DNA from: Streptomyces marianii
GTDB taxonomy: Bacteria; Actinomycetota; Actinomycetes; Streptomycetales; Streptomycetaceae
Length of the DNA: 64,000 nucleotides
Assembly: GCF_005795905.1 (NCBI RefSeq)
Contig: NZ_VAWE01000001.1
Span: 930,001 to 994,000, forward strand
Direction of reading: 5' to 3'
The notes below the pieces were generated by a model that had not been told where the DNA came from, did not search any database, and was given only the letters and a program-made list of their open reading frames with translations. Shown here piece after piece: positions 8,251 through 17,498 of the stretch. Position 1 is the first letter of the stretch; every line of letters starts with the position of its first letter. A program made the position numbers and the translations under genes.

Positions 8251-8906
8251 GACTGAGCTCCGTAGCTCGGCGCCGCTGCCGGTGCCGGGGTGGTGGTGAG
8301 CAGATGCTGGACGAGGGTGACCAGGGTGCCGATCCCGGAGCCGGCGATGCGCGCGTCGCACAGCACGACCGGGACGTCCTCCTTGAGGTCGATCGCGGCC
8401 CGGACCTCGTCCGGTTCGTACCGGTAGGAACCGTCGAACTCGTTGACGGCGACGACGAAACCGATGCCGCGCCGCTCGAAGAAGTCCACGGCGGAGAAGC
8501 AGTCCTCCAGCCGGCGCGTGTCGGCGAGGACGACCGCGCCGAGCGCTCCTCCGGAGAGCTCGTCCCACATGAACCAGAAGCGCTCCTGGCCGGGTGTGCC
8601 GAAGAGGTACAGCACATGGCGGTCGTCGAGGGTGATCCGGCCGAAGTCCATGGCCACCGTGGTGGTCGTCTTGGCCTCCACTCCCGCCAGGCTGTCGGTG
8701 CCGACGCTGACGGCGGTCAGCAGCTCCTCGGTGCTCAGCGGTTCGATCTCGCTCACCGCGCCCACGAAGGTCGTCTTGCCCACCCCGAAGCCGCCCGCGA
8801 CCAGGATCTTCAGTGCGGTGGGAAAGGGATCGCCGCGGACCCGGGAGCCCTGGTCGTGCTCGGGGGTGTGGTCAGGGCGGTGGTCAGAGCCGTCGTCGTA
8901 GGCCAT
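8247..8906 (-). CDS. cvnD: Conservon small GTPase CvnD
   Basis: This 219-residue Ras-like GTPase has a P-loop GGFGVGKTT near residues 38-46, a switch II region DFGRITLDDRHVLYLFGTPGQERF, and an NEFDG motif standing in for NKxD. CvnD proteins are membrane-associated GTPases acting with CvnA, CvnB and CvnC in a heterotrimer-G-protein-like signalling complex. The start overlaps the end of cvnC by 23 bases, the same overlap seen in the second conservon at 46778. The stop overlaps the GAF gene start. Confidence 0.9.
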   Translation of the reverse strand: MAYDDGSDHRPDHTPEHDQGSRVRGDPFPTALKILVAGGFGVGKTTFVGAVSEIEPLSTEELLTAVSVGTDSLAGVEAKTTTTVAMDFGRITLDDRHVLYLFGTPGQERFWFMWDELSGGALGAVVLADTRRLEDCFSAVDFFERRGIGFVVAVNEFDGSYRYEPDEVRAAIDLKEDVPVVLCDARIAGSGIGTLVTLVQHLLTTTPAPAAAPSYGAQS

Positions 8907-9255
8907 CGAGCACTGCCTCCAGCAGGGAACGGTCGGTCGGGGAGTCCTGGAAGCGGGGCGCCCTGGCGGTGACGGCCCCGCAGTCCACGAGGTCGGACAG
9001 AAGCACCTTGGTGACGACCGCGGGGAGCCGTAAGTGCGCCGAGATCTCCGCCACCGACGTGGGCCCGCCGCACAGGCCGAGGGCCAGTGCGTGCTCCGGA
9101 CCGAGCGCTCCCTGTGGGACGGTGCCGGTGGCCATCACCAGGGACAGCAGATCCAGGGCGGCCGTAGGACGGGTGCGGCCCCCGATCACGGAGTAGGGAC
9201 GGATCAGCCGGCCTGCCGCATCGTCGAGCCACGGCCCGTCCTTGGGGGCCGGCAC
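8884..9255 (-). CDS. cvnC: Conservon DUF742 protein CvnC
   Basis: This 123-residue DUF742 protein has a winged-helix-like core. It shows RPYSVIGGRTRPTA near the N-terminus, then VAEISAHLRLPAVVTKVLLSDLVDCGAV, and the family ending LLEAVLDGLRRRL. In conservons CvnC binds the CvnA kinase and CvnB and is thought to help control the GTPase. The ATG at 9255 lies two bases after the cvnB stop. Confidence 0.9.
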   Translation of the reverse strand: MPAPKDGPWLDDAAGRLIRPYSVIGGRTRPTAALDLLSLVMATGTVPQGALGPEHALALGLCGGPTSVAEISAHLRLPAVVTKVLLSDLVDCGAVTARAPRFQDSPTDRSLLEAVLDGLRRRL

Positions 9256-9257
9256 GG

Positions 9258-9692
9258 TCAGAACCCCGTGGCGTTCGGCGCCCCGGCGGCCTGTCTGGCC
9301 GGAGTGACCAGATACGGCCGTACGCTCTTGACCAGCATCGCCATCTCGTACCCGAGGACCGCGGCGTCCGCCTCCCGCGCCGCCAGCACGGCCAGACAGG
9401 TGCCCGATCCGGCGGTGGACACGAACAACAGGGTGGAGTCGAGCTCCACCACGACCTGGCGGACCTCACCCCCGTCGCCGAATCGGGCGCCGGCGCTGCG
9501 GCCGAGCGAGTACAGCCCGGACGCCAGCGCGGCCATGTGGTCGGCGCTGTCGGCATCGAGGCCGTGCACGGACTTCACCAGGCCGTCGGAAGAGAGCAGA
9601 ACCGCGTTGCGGGTGTGCGGCACTCGCTGGACCAGGCCGCTGAGCAGCCAGTCGAGATCCGAGGAATGGCCCGTGGGCACATCGCTCGCCAT
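9258..9692 (-). CDS. cvnB: Conservon roadblock/LC7 protein CvnB
   Basis: This 144-residue roadblock/LC7 (MglB-like) protein has DLDWLLSGLVQRVPHTRNAVLLSSDGL at the N-terminus and a typical domain through residue 120. Two in-frame ATGs exist, at 9698 and 9692. The second sits nine bases from the AAGGAG site, so it is preferred. Roadblock proteins commonly act as GTPase-activating partners of the cognate CvnD-type GTPase. The gene begins right after the cvnA stop. Confidence 0.9.
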   Translation of the reverse strand: MASDVPTGHSSDLDWLLSGLVQRVPHTRNAVLLSSDGLVKSVHGLDADSADHMAALASGLYSLGRSAGARFGDGGEVRQVVVELDSTLLFVSTAGSGTCLAVLAAREADAAVLGYEMAMLVKSVRPYLVTPARQAAGAPNATGF

Positions 9693-9698
9693 GTGCAT

Positions 9699-11573
9699 CT
9701 ACTCCTTGTGGGTGTCGAGCTGTTGCTGCGGTTCGTACGGGACCGGGGCCGCGGCTTCCGGCGTCCGGGACTCCGCGAGGCCGATTCCCCGTTGGAAGGC
9801 CGCCATCAGCCCGGGGTCGTGCAGGGCCTGCTCCTCGGGTCTGCGCGGGGCGGGTTCGTCCCGCAGCTGGGGCACCAGATGCTCCTGGGCGCGGCGTTTG
9901 GGCAGCTGCGGGCGGCCCATGGTGCCGCGTACGGCCGGGGAGTCGGACGGGGAGGGCGCGTGGCGCGGCTCGGGCGGCCGCCGGGGCGGTTGCGCCGGCG
10001 CCGGCGGGGCGGCCGCGTGGGCCGCGCCGGTCCGGGCGGTGGCCGGGTTGGCCCGGTCCGGGTGCTCGCCGCGCACCGGTAGCGGCCCGGCTGCGGGATC
10101 CGCCACGGGCTGCTGGTGCGGCATCCCCGGCATGCTCGCCGCGTAGCTCAGAGTGCGCTGACTGCCGGTGTGGTGCGCGTCGACGGTGTGCGGCGGCTCG
10201 ACGGCGGGATGCGGGACGGCACCGGGGGCTGCGGCGCGCTCCCGGCCGGCGGCCCCGCCCGCCACCGCGGCGGCCGCGGCAGGCGGATGGCCGGCGTGGC
10301 GTTGGGCACCCTGCTGCCCGGCGCCGTCCTGGGCTCCCGGCTCGGCACCGAGCAGCCCCTGGGGCAGCACCAGGACGGCCTGGATGCCTCCGTAGATGTT
10401 GGACTGGAGCCGGACCGCGATGCCGTGCCTGCGGGCGAGCGCCGAGACCACGAACAGTCCGATGCGGCCGTCCTGCAGGAGGTGCGCCACATTGACCTGG
10501 TCGGGGTCGGCGAGCAGGGCGTTCATCTTGTTCTGCTCGGAGAGGGGCATGCCGAGTCCACGGTCCTCGACCTCCACGGCCAGCCCCGCCGTGACGTGCG
10601 AGGCGCGCAGCAGCACCTGGGTGTGCGGGGCGGAGAACAGGGTGGCGTTCTCCACCAGCTCGGCGAGGAGGTGGATGACGTCTGCGACGGCGTGACCCCG
10701 CAGGGTGCCGTCGATCGGCGGCACCAGCTTGACCCGGGGGTACTGCTCCACCTCGGCGATGGACGAGCGGAGGACCTCGGTCATGGTGACCGGGTTGGAC
10801 CACTGGCGGCGGGAGATGGCTCCGCCGAGCACGGCGAGGTTCTCCGCGTGGCGGCGGATCCGGGTCGCCAGGTGGTCGACGTGGAAGAGACCCTTGAGCA
10901 GCTCAGGGTCCTCGACCTCGTTCTCCAGCTCGTCGAGCAACTGGATCTCGCGGTGCACCAGCGACTGGAGCCTGCGGGCGAGATTGACGAAGACCTCGAC
11001 CTTCTGCTCGTTGCCCACGCTACTGGACAGTCGCGAGGCCTGGACCACGGCGTCCACGGCGGATTCGTGGGAGCGCGTCAGCTCCTGAGCGAGGAGATCG
11101 AGTTCGTCGCCACCGGCGGCCGGGACGGGCAGGCTCTCACGGGGCGACGGACGCTCGCCGCGGCGCAGTCGGTCCACCACGGCGGTGAGCTCGGCCTGCC
11201 GGCGGGCGCTGGAGCGGCGCAGGCTCTGCGCGCGGTCGCGCAGGGTTCTGGCCGTGCGTTCCGCGCCGAGCGCCGCCGCCGCCACGGCGACGGCGGCGAG
11301 GACCGCCGAGCCGGCGAGCGCGACCCACAGCGCGGCGGACGGCCGCGCGTCGGTGGAACGGATCGTGAACAGCACCGCGGCCGCGCCACTGAGCGAGACC
11401 ACGACGGCGGGCAGAACGGCGGTTCGCAGCAGTTGGGAACGTATACGGGCTTCGGAGTTCGGCGGCGTGGACTGCGGCCTGCCCGCGGAGGAGAGCGCGC
11501 GGGCGCCTGACCGGCCGTGCCGCCCGCCCTCGCGGCGGTCCTGCCGCGTGGCGGGTGCGCGTAGTTGAGACAT
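9699..11573 (-). CDS. cvnA: Conservon sensor histidine kinase-like protein CvnA
   Basis: This 624-residue membrane protein has two transmembrane segments near residues 51-71 and 81-103. They are followed by a coiled coil and a HATPase domain with N-box VENATLFSAPH and G1 box VEDRGLGMPL. The C-terminal 200 residues are Pro/Ala-rich and low in complexity. The ATG at 11573 follows an AAGGACG site; a longer frame up to 11936 lacks coding character. CvnA is the membrane-bound kinase-like scaffold of the conservon. It heads a five-gene operon, cvnABCD plus the GAF gene. Confidence 0.9.
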   Translation of the reverse strand: MSQLRAPATRQDRREGGRHGRSGARALSSAGRPQSTPPNSEARIRSQLLRTAVLPAVVVSLSGAAAVLFTIRSTDARPSAALWVALAGSAVLAAVAVAAAALGAERTARTLRDRAQSLRRSSARRQAELTAVVDRLRRGERPSPRESLPVPAAGGDELDLLAQELTRSHESAVDAVVQASRLSSSVGNEQKVEVFVNLARRLQSLVHREIQLLDELENEVEDPELLKGLFHVDHLATRIRRHAENLAVLGGAISRRQWSNPVTMTEVLRSSIAEVEQYPRVKLVPPIDGTLRGHAVADVIHLLAELVENATLFSAPHTQVLLRASHVTAGLAVEVEDRGLGMPLSEQNKMNALLADPDQVNVAHLLQDGRIGLFVVSALARRHGIAVRLQSNIYGGIQAVLVLPQGLLGAEPGAQDGAGQQGAQRHAGHPPAAAAAVAGGAAGRERAAAPGAVPHPAVEPPHTVDAHHTGSQRTLSYAASMPGMPHQQPVADPAAGPLPVRGEHPDRANPATARTGAAHAAAPPAPAQPPRRPPEPRHAPSPSDSPAVRGTMGRPQLPKRRAQEHLVPQLRDEPAPRRPEEQALHDPGLMAAFQRGIGLAESRTPEAAAPVPYEPQQQLDTHKE

Positions 11574-12312
11574 CAGCGTCCTTGGTACGTGGCCCAGGAA
11601 TCGTGTACCGATCGGTGTGCGCGGCGCCAAGGGGGTTGCGAGAGCCCACCGTTGATCACCGGGCACACACGGTAGTCGTGAACCGTTCATGTGCGGTGGG
11701 CAGTTGACAAACTTGCCCGTAGAGCGTCCTGCTCTGGTATGAGGGCTCGCACGCACAGGCGAAATTCCGGGGACGGCGGTGGGTGCGTGTGCCCGGGTAC
11801 GTCCCCGTCCTGGGCTGATGGGGCGGAGTGTCAGGACAATTCCCGAGAGGCCGGCCGTGTGGCGGGCCCGCTCGTCCCGGGGCGCGGCGGCGGACTCAGG
11901 CACCACCGGCGGGCCCGGGCGATGCGCGGGCGACACCGCGAAGCTCCGTAGTCAAGGAGCGCATGACCACCAAGGCGACCAAACCAACTTCTTCCAATCT
12001 CCGATCAACTCCCCGCTACAGCCGGGCGGGAGCAGATGCCAGTCCGCGGCATCCGGGCGTTTCGGCGTTCGAGCAGCGACTGGGTCCTGCCCTCCAGTGC
12101 GAGAGGCCGGAATCGTCAGCCATCGACCTGGTCATCACCTGAGGCGCGGAACAACGCCGCCCCCTGTCCCGCAGCCGGACGCGAGGATCGCTCCGGAACA
12201 TGAACCGCGCGCGCTCCGCGTCGCGGTACGTTTCCCAGGTACGAAGTTCACGGTCGTCCCCGACCAGTGCGAGCGGGCCGAGGACGACCGGCCCGGTCGA
12301 CGGCCACCGGAG
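11574..12312. other. Intergenic region upstream of the first conservon
   Basis: It holds the cvnA promoter side and one doubtful small plus-strand frame at 11963-12142, listed separately. The other open frames are overlapping and without ribosome-binding sites. Confidence 0.4.
11963..12142 (+). CDS. Possible 59-residue peptide
   Basis: An ATG at 11963 follows AAGGAG at close spacing and opens a 59-codon frame ending with TGA at 12142. The peptide starts MTTKATKPTSSNLRSTPRYS and has an acidic, aliphatic end (SSAIDLVIT). This leader/core-like layout is seen in some small peptides, but I recognise no family and there is no modifying enzyme nearby. It may be a chance frame. Confidence 0.3.
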   Translation: MTTKATKPTSSNLRSTPRYSRAGADASPRHPGVSAFEQRLGPALQCERPESSAIDLVIT

Positions 12313-12774
12313 TCAGTCCCCGCGCGGCCCCCGGAAGTCCACCGAGGTGACGAGGGCGTAGTCGAAGTGGATCGGGTCCCCCTCCTCGTCCATCGGGTGA
12401 TCGAGGCTGCTCTCGTTAGACAAGATCACCCTGAGGTCGGGAAGGGTGTCCACCCCGTCGTCGTTCCGCTCAACCGTGTGGCCCCGTTCCTCAAGGCGCT
12501 CCAGCAGCTCTTCGCCGGGAGTCCGGAAGACGTCGAGCCCGTCGAGGACGACCGCCACATCCGCGTGCTCGACTCGGAACCGGTAGACGTGGACATCGGT
12601 CAGCGCACCCTTGGTGAAGCCGAGATTCAACTCCGTCTGGGACTCCACGTGCTCGCAGAGCACCTGTCCAGGGGCGTCGCCGTAGTCCGGGTCGGACGGG
12701 GCGAAGCCCAGTTCGCGCGCGGCCCGGACCGTCTCGTCGGCCGACATGCCGAGCCTGAGCGTAGCAACTCCCAC
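12313..12774 (-). CDS. Hypothetical acidic protein
   Basis: About 153 residues from a GTG at 12774 give a coherent protein. It begins VGVATLRLGMSADETVRAAREL and continues with LNLGFTKGALTDVHVYRF and an acidic C-terminus. The pattern, a short beta-rich protein with a GM-x2-DE-x-V motif near the start, is common among Streptomyces immunity or scaffold-like hypotheticals. The exact start is uncertain because no strong ribosome-binding site is present and the frame is open upstream to 13041. It runs against the membrane-protein remnant at 12841. Confidence 0.5.
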   Translation of the reverse strand: MGVATLRLGMSADETVRAARELGFAPSDPDYGDAPGQVLCEHVESQTELNLGFTKGALTDVHVYRFRVEHADVAVVLDGLDVFRTPGEELLERLEERGHTVERNDDGVDTLPDLRVILSNESSLDHPMDEEGDPIHFDYALVTSVDFRGPRGD

Positions 12775-12840
12775 CTCCGGCAGCAGCTGTGCGCGGGCGT
12801 ACGCATGTTGAAAGGGAACGCCGCCGCCGTGGCCCTCTGA

Positions 12841-13203
12841 CGTCGGAGCAGCCCTCGTGCACGGCCTTGTCCTGCTGCCGCTGTACTCGGTCACCGACCG
12901 GGCCGTCCAGATCCTGACCCCGGCGGGGCCGGGGACCCCGCAGCCGGCGGTCCCGACCGTCAACCACGTACGCCTTCCCGCCTTCCTCTCAGGACTGCTG
13001 CTCCTCTCTGGTGGCCGTTGATCCTGCGTCAGGTCGGCCACTACACGGCGGCCACCGCTCTGCCCGCCGAAGTCTTCCTCGGACGCTGGCTGCTCATCAC
13101 GGCAACTCTGTTCGCCGCTTCCGCCGTCGTGCTGCTCGTACGGGTGTGGAACCGTTCGAGGCCCGAACGGCGTGCCGCACGGAAACGGCGCAAGCCGGAG
13201 TGA
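12841..13203 (+). pseudogene. Membrane-protein C-terminal remnant with frameshift
   Basis: Plus-strand sequence reads VGAALVHGLVLLPLYSVTDRAVQILTPAG, then VNHVRLPAFLSGLLLL. It then continues in another frame as WWPLILRQVGHYTAATALP, AEVFLGRWLLITATLFAASAVVLLVRVW and a basic tail to the stop at 13203. Hydrophobic helices either side of the shift near 13005 belong together. A CT-repeat (ctcctctct) at the break could explain an indel. The N-terminus is missing. The protein family is not recognised. Confidence 0.5.
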
Positions 13204-13435
13204 AACCGGGTGTCAGCGTCGCAGCCCCACGAAGCCGCGGCCGGCGCCGCCACATGACCGAGCGCGTCCAAGCTGCGGTGACGGCCGCTTCGTACAGGGC
13301 GCGGACACCGAGGCGTGACCACAAGAAGGGCAACCCCTGGCCCTCGCGGCCGTCGTAGAGGGGCAAGGCCCCGTGCAAGATCGAGGCTGAGACGAGACGC
13401 CCCGTGAGTTCCCAGTCAGCAACGTGACAACGGCA

Positions 13436-14605
13436 TCACGCGTGGTCGCGAAGCACCCAGGTCGTCGCCAGCAGGGCCGCAGCAGTGAACTCCGAGGCGA
13501 CCAGTAACCATCCGGCGGTCCAGTCGCCACTGGTGGCCAGCAGCCCGAAGAACGGAGGCCCGAGGGCGAAACCCGCGAAGAATCCGGCAGATACCATCGC
13601 CGAGTCGCGACCCGCGCGCTCTGGCGGCGAGTGGTGTAGGACGAGCATCATCGTCACTGCGTTGACGGACACCGCGCATAGCCCGATGGCTGCGGCCGCA
13701 CACCAGATCAACGGCGACAGCTGCGCGGCGAAGACGAGAAGGAGAGTGGCTGCGACCGAGCCCGCCAGCAACAGTGCAGGGAGTTGTCGAGTGCGCCGAG
13801 GGGACCGCGCGGCTCGCGAACACGCCATACGACCGATGATGCCGGCCCCGCCGATAACGGCGACCAACGCGGCGGCTTCAGTGTTGCCCAGTCCTAGTTT
13901 CTCCGTCGCGAACAATGCGATGTAAGTGTTCACACAGGCGATTCCGGCGCCCAGTGGTACCGAGAAGGCCAGCAGCCACACGACTGTGCCACGGGGCAGC
14001 AGTCGAGTTCGTGACGCCGGCGCCTGTTCGGGCCGATCCCCGGGCAACGCAAGAGTCACCCACAGGGCCGCACCTGCAGCGACGGCCGCCATGACCCACA
14101 TGGCCGCCCGCCATCCCGCTGCCGCGGACAACCAGGCCAGCGGCAGGCCGACAATCAGAGCGGCCAGTTGGACGCCTGACTGTTTGACGGATGTGATCAG
14201 CGCGCGGCGCTCTACCGGCGCGTCTGCGGCAATAGCCTTGTTGGTCGCCGGATTCGCCAGCGCCTGCGCGAGGCCGCCGAGGGCCACCGACGCCAGCAGC
14301 ACCACCGGACCGGGAGCCACCCCGATGAGCAGCAGCGCGGCTGCTGCGGTCGTCATCAGTACGACGAGGCTGCGCTTTGGCCCCGCCTGGTCCACCATCC
14401 GCCCGCTCAGCGGAGAGACAAGCGTGGCAACAGCGCAACTGACGGTCGTGGTCAAGCCCAACAGGGTCGGCGAGAGGGACAGCGACTCCACCAAACGCGG
14501 GCCCAACGCACCGAGCAGGAAGAAGTGCATCATCGACAGTCCCATGGCGCTGGTGAGCAACACCGTCAACACCGGCGTGCCGATGGGTGGGCGGTTCATT
14601 CGCAT
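13436..14605 (-). CDS. MFS transporter
   Basis: This 389-residue protein has about twelve hydrophobic segments and the major-facilitator layout. It shows LSPLSGRMVDQAGPKRSLVVL for the loop 2-3 signature and a central loop (PGDRPEQAPASRTR) between the six-helix halves. The start at 14605 (MRMNRPP) precedes the first membrane segment directly. It resembles drug or metabolite exporters of the CynX/NimT or YcaD type, but the substrate cannot be read from the sequence. It stands alone. A short AT-rich stretch upstream (about 14630-14680) probably carries the promoter. Confidence 0.85.
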   Translation of the reverse strand: MRMNRPPIGTPVLTVLLTSAMGLSMMHFFLLGALGPRLVESLSLSPTLLGLTTTVSCAVATLVSPLSGRMVDQAGPKRSLVVLMTTAAAALLLIGVAPGPVVLLASVALGGLAQALANPATNKAIAADAPVERRALITSVKQSGVQLAALIVGLPLAWLSAAAGWRAAMWVMAAVAAGAALWVTLALPGDRPEQAPASRTRLLPRGTVVWLLAFSVPLGAGIACVNTYIALFATEKLGLGNTEAAALVAVIGGAGIIGRMACSRAARSPRRTRQLPALLLAGSVAATLLLVFAAQLSPLIWCAAAAIGLCAVSVNAVTMMLVLHHSPPERAGRDSAMVSAGFFAGFALGPPFFGLLATSGDWTAGWLLVASEFTAAALLATTWVLRDHA

Positions 14606-14995
14606 GTGTGGGATACACCTCGAGCAGGCAATTTACACGATTCTATCTATATGCATGAGTGTGGATAGTAACGTCCCGATTTAGCCTTCTGGCGGTCATC
14701 TGTTAGGGATTGGCGAGGAGGTCCTGCCCCGGGTAGCGGCGGGCCTCGGCACCGCTTCTCGACGGGAGTAAGGCGTCGATCCGGCTCTCAGGGGAGGGAG
14801 TGCCTGAGGAGCAGTCGGCTAGGAGCGTGTCCCAGTAATCAACGCCGGGCCTGTCATCGGGCGACTGCTCTGCTCGCCCGAAACTTGATGTCGTATTGCC
14901 GCCAGAGTTGGCGTCTCGCTCGCGAGAGAGTCGGCGACGGTTCGTGTTCCTGATCGCGGACCTGTCCGTCTGGCACTCCGCGAAAGGCACAGCGC

Positions 14996-15634
14996 ATGCA
15001 CGTCGTCCCCGGGCTCAAGGTCTTGTACTTCGGAACTCCGGTGGTGCTGATCAGCTCACTCAACGAGGACGGCACTGCGAACCTCGCGCCGATGTCCTCA
15101 GCGTGGTGGCTGGACCAGTCCTGCATGCTCGGTCTCGGCAACAACGCCCAGACCACCGCGAACCTGCTGCGGGAAGGCGAATGCGTGCTCAATCTGCCCT
15201 CGTCGGCGATGGTCGATGCCGTCGACCGGATCGCGCTCACCACCGGGAAGCCGGCCATGCCGGACTACAAGGCGAAGCAGGGCTACCGGTACGAGCCGGA
15301 CAAGTTCTCGACCGCGCAGTTGACCGAGCAGGCATCGGATCTGGTCCGGGCCCCCAGGGTTGCGGAATGCCCGGTCCAGATGGAATGCAGGGTCGTCGCG
15401 GCCCATCCTTTCGGCGGTCCCGAACCGCATGCCACCGCCTTCGAGGTCGAGGTCCTTCGCGCCCATGTCGAGGAAAACCTGGTCATCCCGGGGACGCACT
15501 ACGTGGACCCGCTCGGCTGGGACCCTCTGATCATGAAGTTCTGCGAGTTCTTCGGCGGGGGACGCAACGTTCACCCGTCGAGACTCGCCGAGGGCTGGAG
15601 CATGCCCCACCAGCTCCGGTCGGCGACCGCCTGA
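14996..15634 (+). CDS. Flavin reductase-like FMN-binding split-barrel protein
   Basis: This 212-residue protein has the flavin-reductase-like split-barrel pattern: PVVLISSLNEDGTANLAPMSS with the FMN-phosphate region, WWLDQSCMLGLG, a QTTANLLREGECVLNLPSS segment, and a central HAxAFEVEVLRAHVEE-like strand. Family members bind FMN and reduce it with NAD(P)H or act in related redox steps. The start at 14996 follows a GAAAGGCAC region. It lies 41 bases upstream of the transposase and inside the inverted-repeat pair, so it may be carried by the element. Confidence 0.82.
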   Translation: MHVVPGLKVLYFGTPVVLISSLNEDGTANLAPMSSAWWLDQSCMLGLGNNAQTTANLLREGECVLNLPSSAMVDAVDRIALTTGKPAMPDYKAKQGYRYEPDKFSTAQLTEQASDLVRAPRVAECPVQMECRVVAAHPFGGPEPHATAFEVEVLRAHVEENLVIPGTHYVDPLGWDPLIMKFCEFFGGGRNVHPSRLAEGWSMPHQLRSATA

Positions 15635-15674
15635 ACAGGCATCCGGCGCCCTCATCCATATCTCGTGACCATTC

Positions 15675-17192
15675 ATGCGGGATGATCTCGGTATGCGTGA
15701 TGGGGATGGGCTGTTCGAGGTCGAGCCGGTCGGTAAGAAACGGCCGCAGGGCCGTCCGACCGCGGTGAACAAGACGTTCCGGGCGTTCGACCCACGCCAG
15801 GTCCTGCTGTTGCCGCCGTCGCTGGACGACTGGCTGCCCGAGGACCACCTGGCCCGGTTCGTCGCCGACCTGGTCGACGAGGTGCTCGACCTCGGGCCGG
15901 TCCTGGCGGACTACACCGAAAAGCGCGGCTACCCGCCCTACGACCCGCGGCTGATGGTGCGGCTGCTGATCTACGGATACACCACCGGGGTGCGCTCCTC
16001 ACGGGCGATCGAGCGCCGCCTGGCCGACGACGTCGCGTTCCGGTTCCTGGCCGCCGGCCAGGAACCGGACTTCCGCTCGATCGCCCGGTTTCGCCGCCGC
16101 CACCTCGATGCGCTCGCCGGTCTGTTCGCCCAGTCGCTGCACCTCGCGACCAAGCTCGGCATGGTCAAGATGGGACGCGTCGCGCTGGACGGCACGAAAC
16201 TTGAGGCCAGCGCCTCCAAGCACAAGGCGATGAGCTACGGTCGCCTGGTCGACAAGGAAGAACGCATCGAGGCCGAGATCGCACAGCTGGAGGCACAGGC
16301 CCAGGCCCTGCTGGCCGACGCGGAGGCCATCGATGAAGCCGAGGACCACGCCTTCGGCGTGGACGGCAAGGAGACGGACCTGCCCGCCGAACTGGACCGG
16401 CGTGAGAAGCGCCTGGCGAAGCTGCAGGCCGCCCGCACGCAGATTGAGGCCGAGGCCGCTGACAAGGCCCGCAAGCATGCCGAGGACAAGGAACGCCGCC
16501 GTCAAGAGCGCGCCGACATCCACGACGGGCAGGCCGTCACCAGCGCCGGGGAGAAGGCCGCCAAGGCGGCACGCCCCAAGCCGAAGGCGCAGGCCAACTT
16601 CACCGACCCCGACTCGCGGATCATGAAGAACAGCGACGGCGCCTACATCCAGGCCTACAACGCCCAAGCCGTCGTCGACGAAGAACACCAGGTCATCACC
16701 GCCGCCGACGTGACGACAAACCCTTCGGATGCGCTGAACTACACCACGATGCTCGACCAGTCCGCCGCCAACACCGGCGTTCATCCCAAGCAGGCCCTGG
16801 TCGACGCCGGCTACTGCTCCGAGACCAACCTCGAAGCAGCGCGAGAGCGCCATCTGGCCTGCGGCACCGACACCTTCATGGCCACCGGCCGGCTGACCCA
16901 CGACGAGCAGGTCCCGCCCGCACCGCGCGGACGCATACCCAAGGACGCCACACTCAAAGAGCGCATGGCCCACAAGCTGCGGACCAAGCCGGGCAAGGCC
17001 GCCTACAGCCGCCGCAAGGCCATCGTCGAACCCGTCTTCGGACAGATCATGACTTGCCAGGACGGCCGCCAGCTCCTCCTGCGCGGCGAGGACGGTGCCC
17101 GTGGTGAATGGCGACTGCTGGCGGCCTGCCACAACCTTCGCAAGATCTTCCGACACGCCGGGACCGCCGGGCTCGCCGGCCTGACCGGGTAA
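15675..17192 (+). CDS. IS1182-family transposase
   Basis: This 505-residue protein shows the IS1182 layout. An N-terminal DUF772-type domain reads LPPSLDDWLPEDHLARFVAD, then YDPRLMVRLLIYGYTTG. A long charged coiled coil (residues about 190-310) follows. The DDE domain includes NFTDPDSRIMKNSDGAYIQAYNAQ, DAGYCSE and a C-terminal RKAIVEPVFGQIM. It appears complete. The ATG at 15675 is taken; a second ATG at 15693 is also possible. A broken relative lies at 32367-32845 on the minus strand. Confidence 0.9.
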   Translation: MRDDLGMRDGDGLFEVEPVGKKRPQGRPTAVNKTFRAFDPRQVLLLPPSLDDWLPEDHLARFVADLVDEVLDLGPVLADYTEKRGYPPYDPRLMVRLLIYGYTTGVRSSRAIERRLADDVAFRFLAAGQEPDFRSIARFRRRHLDALAGLFAQSLHLATKLGMVKMGRVALDGTKLEASASKHKAMSYGRLVDKEERIEAEIAQLEAQAQALLADAEAIDEAEDHAFGVDGKETDLPAELDRREKRLAKLQAARTQIEAEAADKARKHAEDKERRRQERADIHDGQAVTSAGEKAAKAARPKPKAQANFTDPDSRIMKNSDGAYIQAYNAQAVVDEEHQVITAADVTTNPSDALNYTTMLDQSAANTGVHPKQALVDAGYCSETNLEAARERHLACGTDTFMATGRLTHDEQVPPAPRGRIPKDATLKERMAHKLRTKPGKAAYSRRKAIVEPVFGQIMTCQDGRQLLLRGEDGARGEWRLLAACHNLRKIFRHAGTAGLAGLTG

Positions 17193-17498
17193 CCCACCAG
17201 GCCTCCCCGGCCACACCACGAGCCCTGCACCTGGCAGACCCCCACCGAAGCCCCACAGACCCCGACAGGCCCTCCGCAACCGATCCGCCGACCACAGAAG
17301 CCGAGCCGCTTGCTCGTTACTGACCCACGCTCCTAGCCCCGATACCAGTGGCTTGAGGATCCCAGCTTCGTCGGACCTTGGTTGGCTGGTTGATCGGGGC
17401 CGTGCGCCAGTGCGGGGCGATGGTCACGGCGTCGGCGGGGTCGGGGGGTGGGCTGGGGTGAGGTGCCCCCGGTGGTGTGGACACTCTGACAATGGATC

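Larger units (their letters stand above)
14820..17335 (+). mobile_element. IS1182-type element, possibly with passenger gene
   Basis: The right end downstream of the transposase is CAGTAA-type inverted repeat, read inward as TAGGAGCGTGGGTCAGTAAC from 17335. An inverted partner, TAGGAGCGTGTCCCAGTAAT, starts at 14820. It matches at 16 of 20 positions and the surrounding G/C bases also pair. No repeat end is visible in the 40 bases between the flavin reductase stop and the transposase start. The element may therefore span both genes (2516 bp). A near-identical end occurs at 33067-33086. The left end could instead belong to another IS. Confidence 0.55.

Noticed and set aside
13213..13530. Minus-strand frame in the gap before the MFS gene stop
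   Set aside because: It overlaps the transporter C-terminus in another frame and has no start signal.
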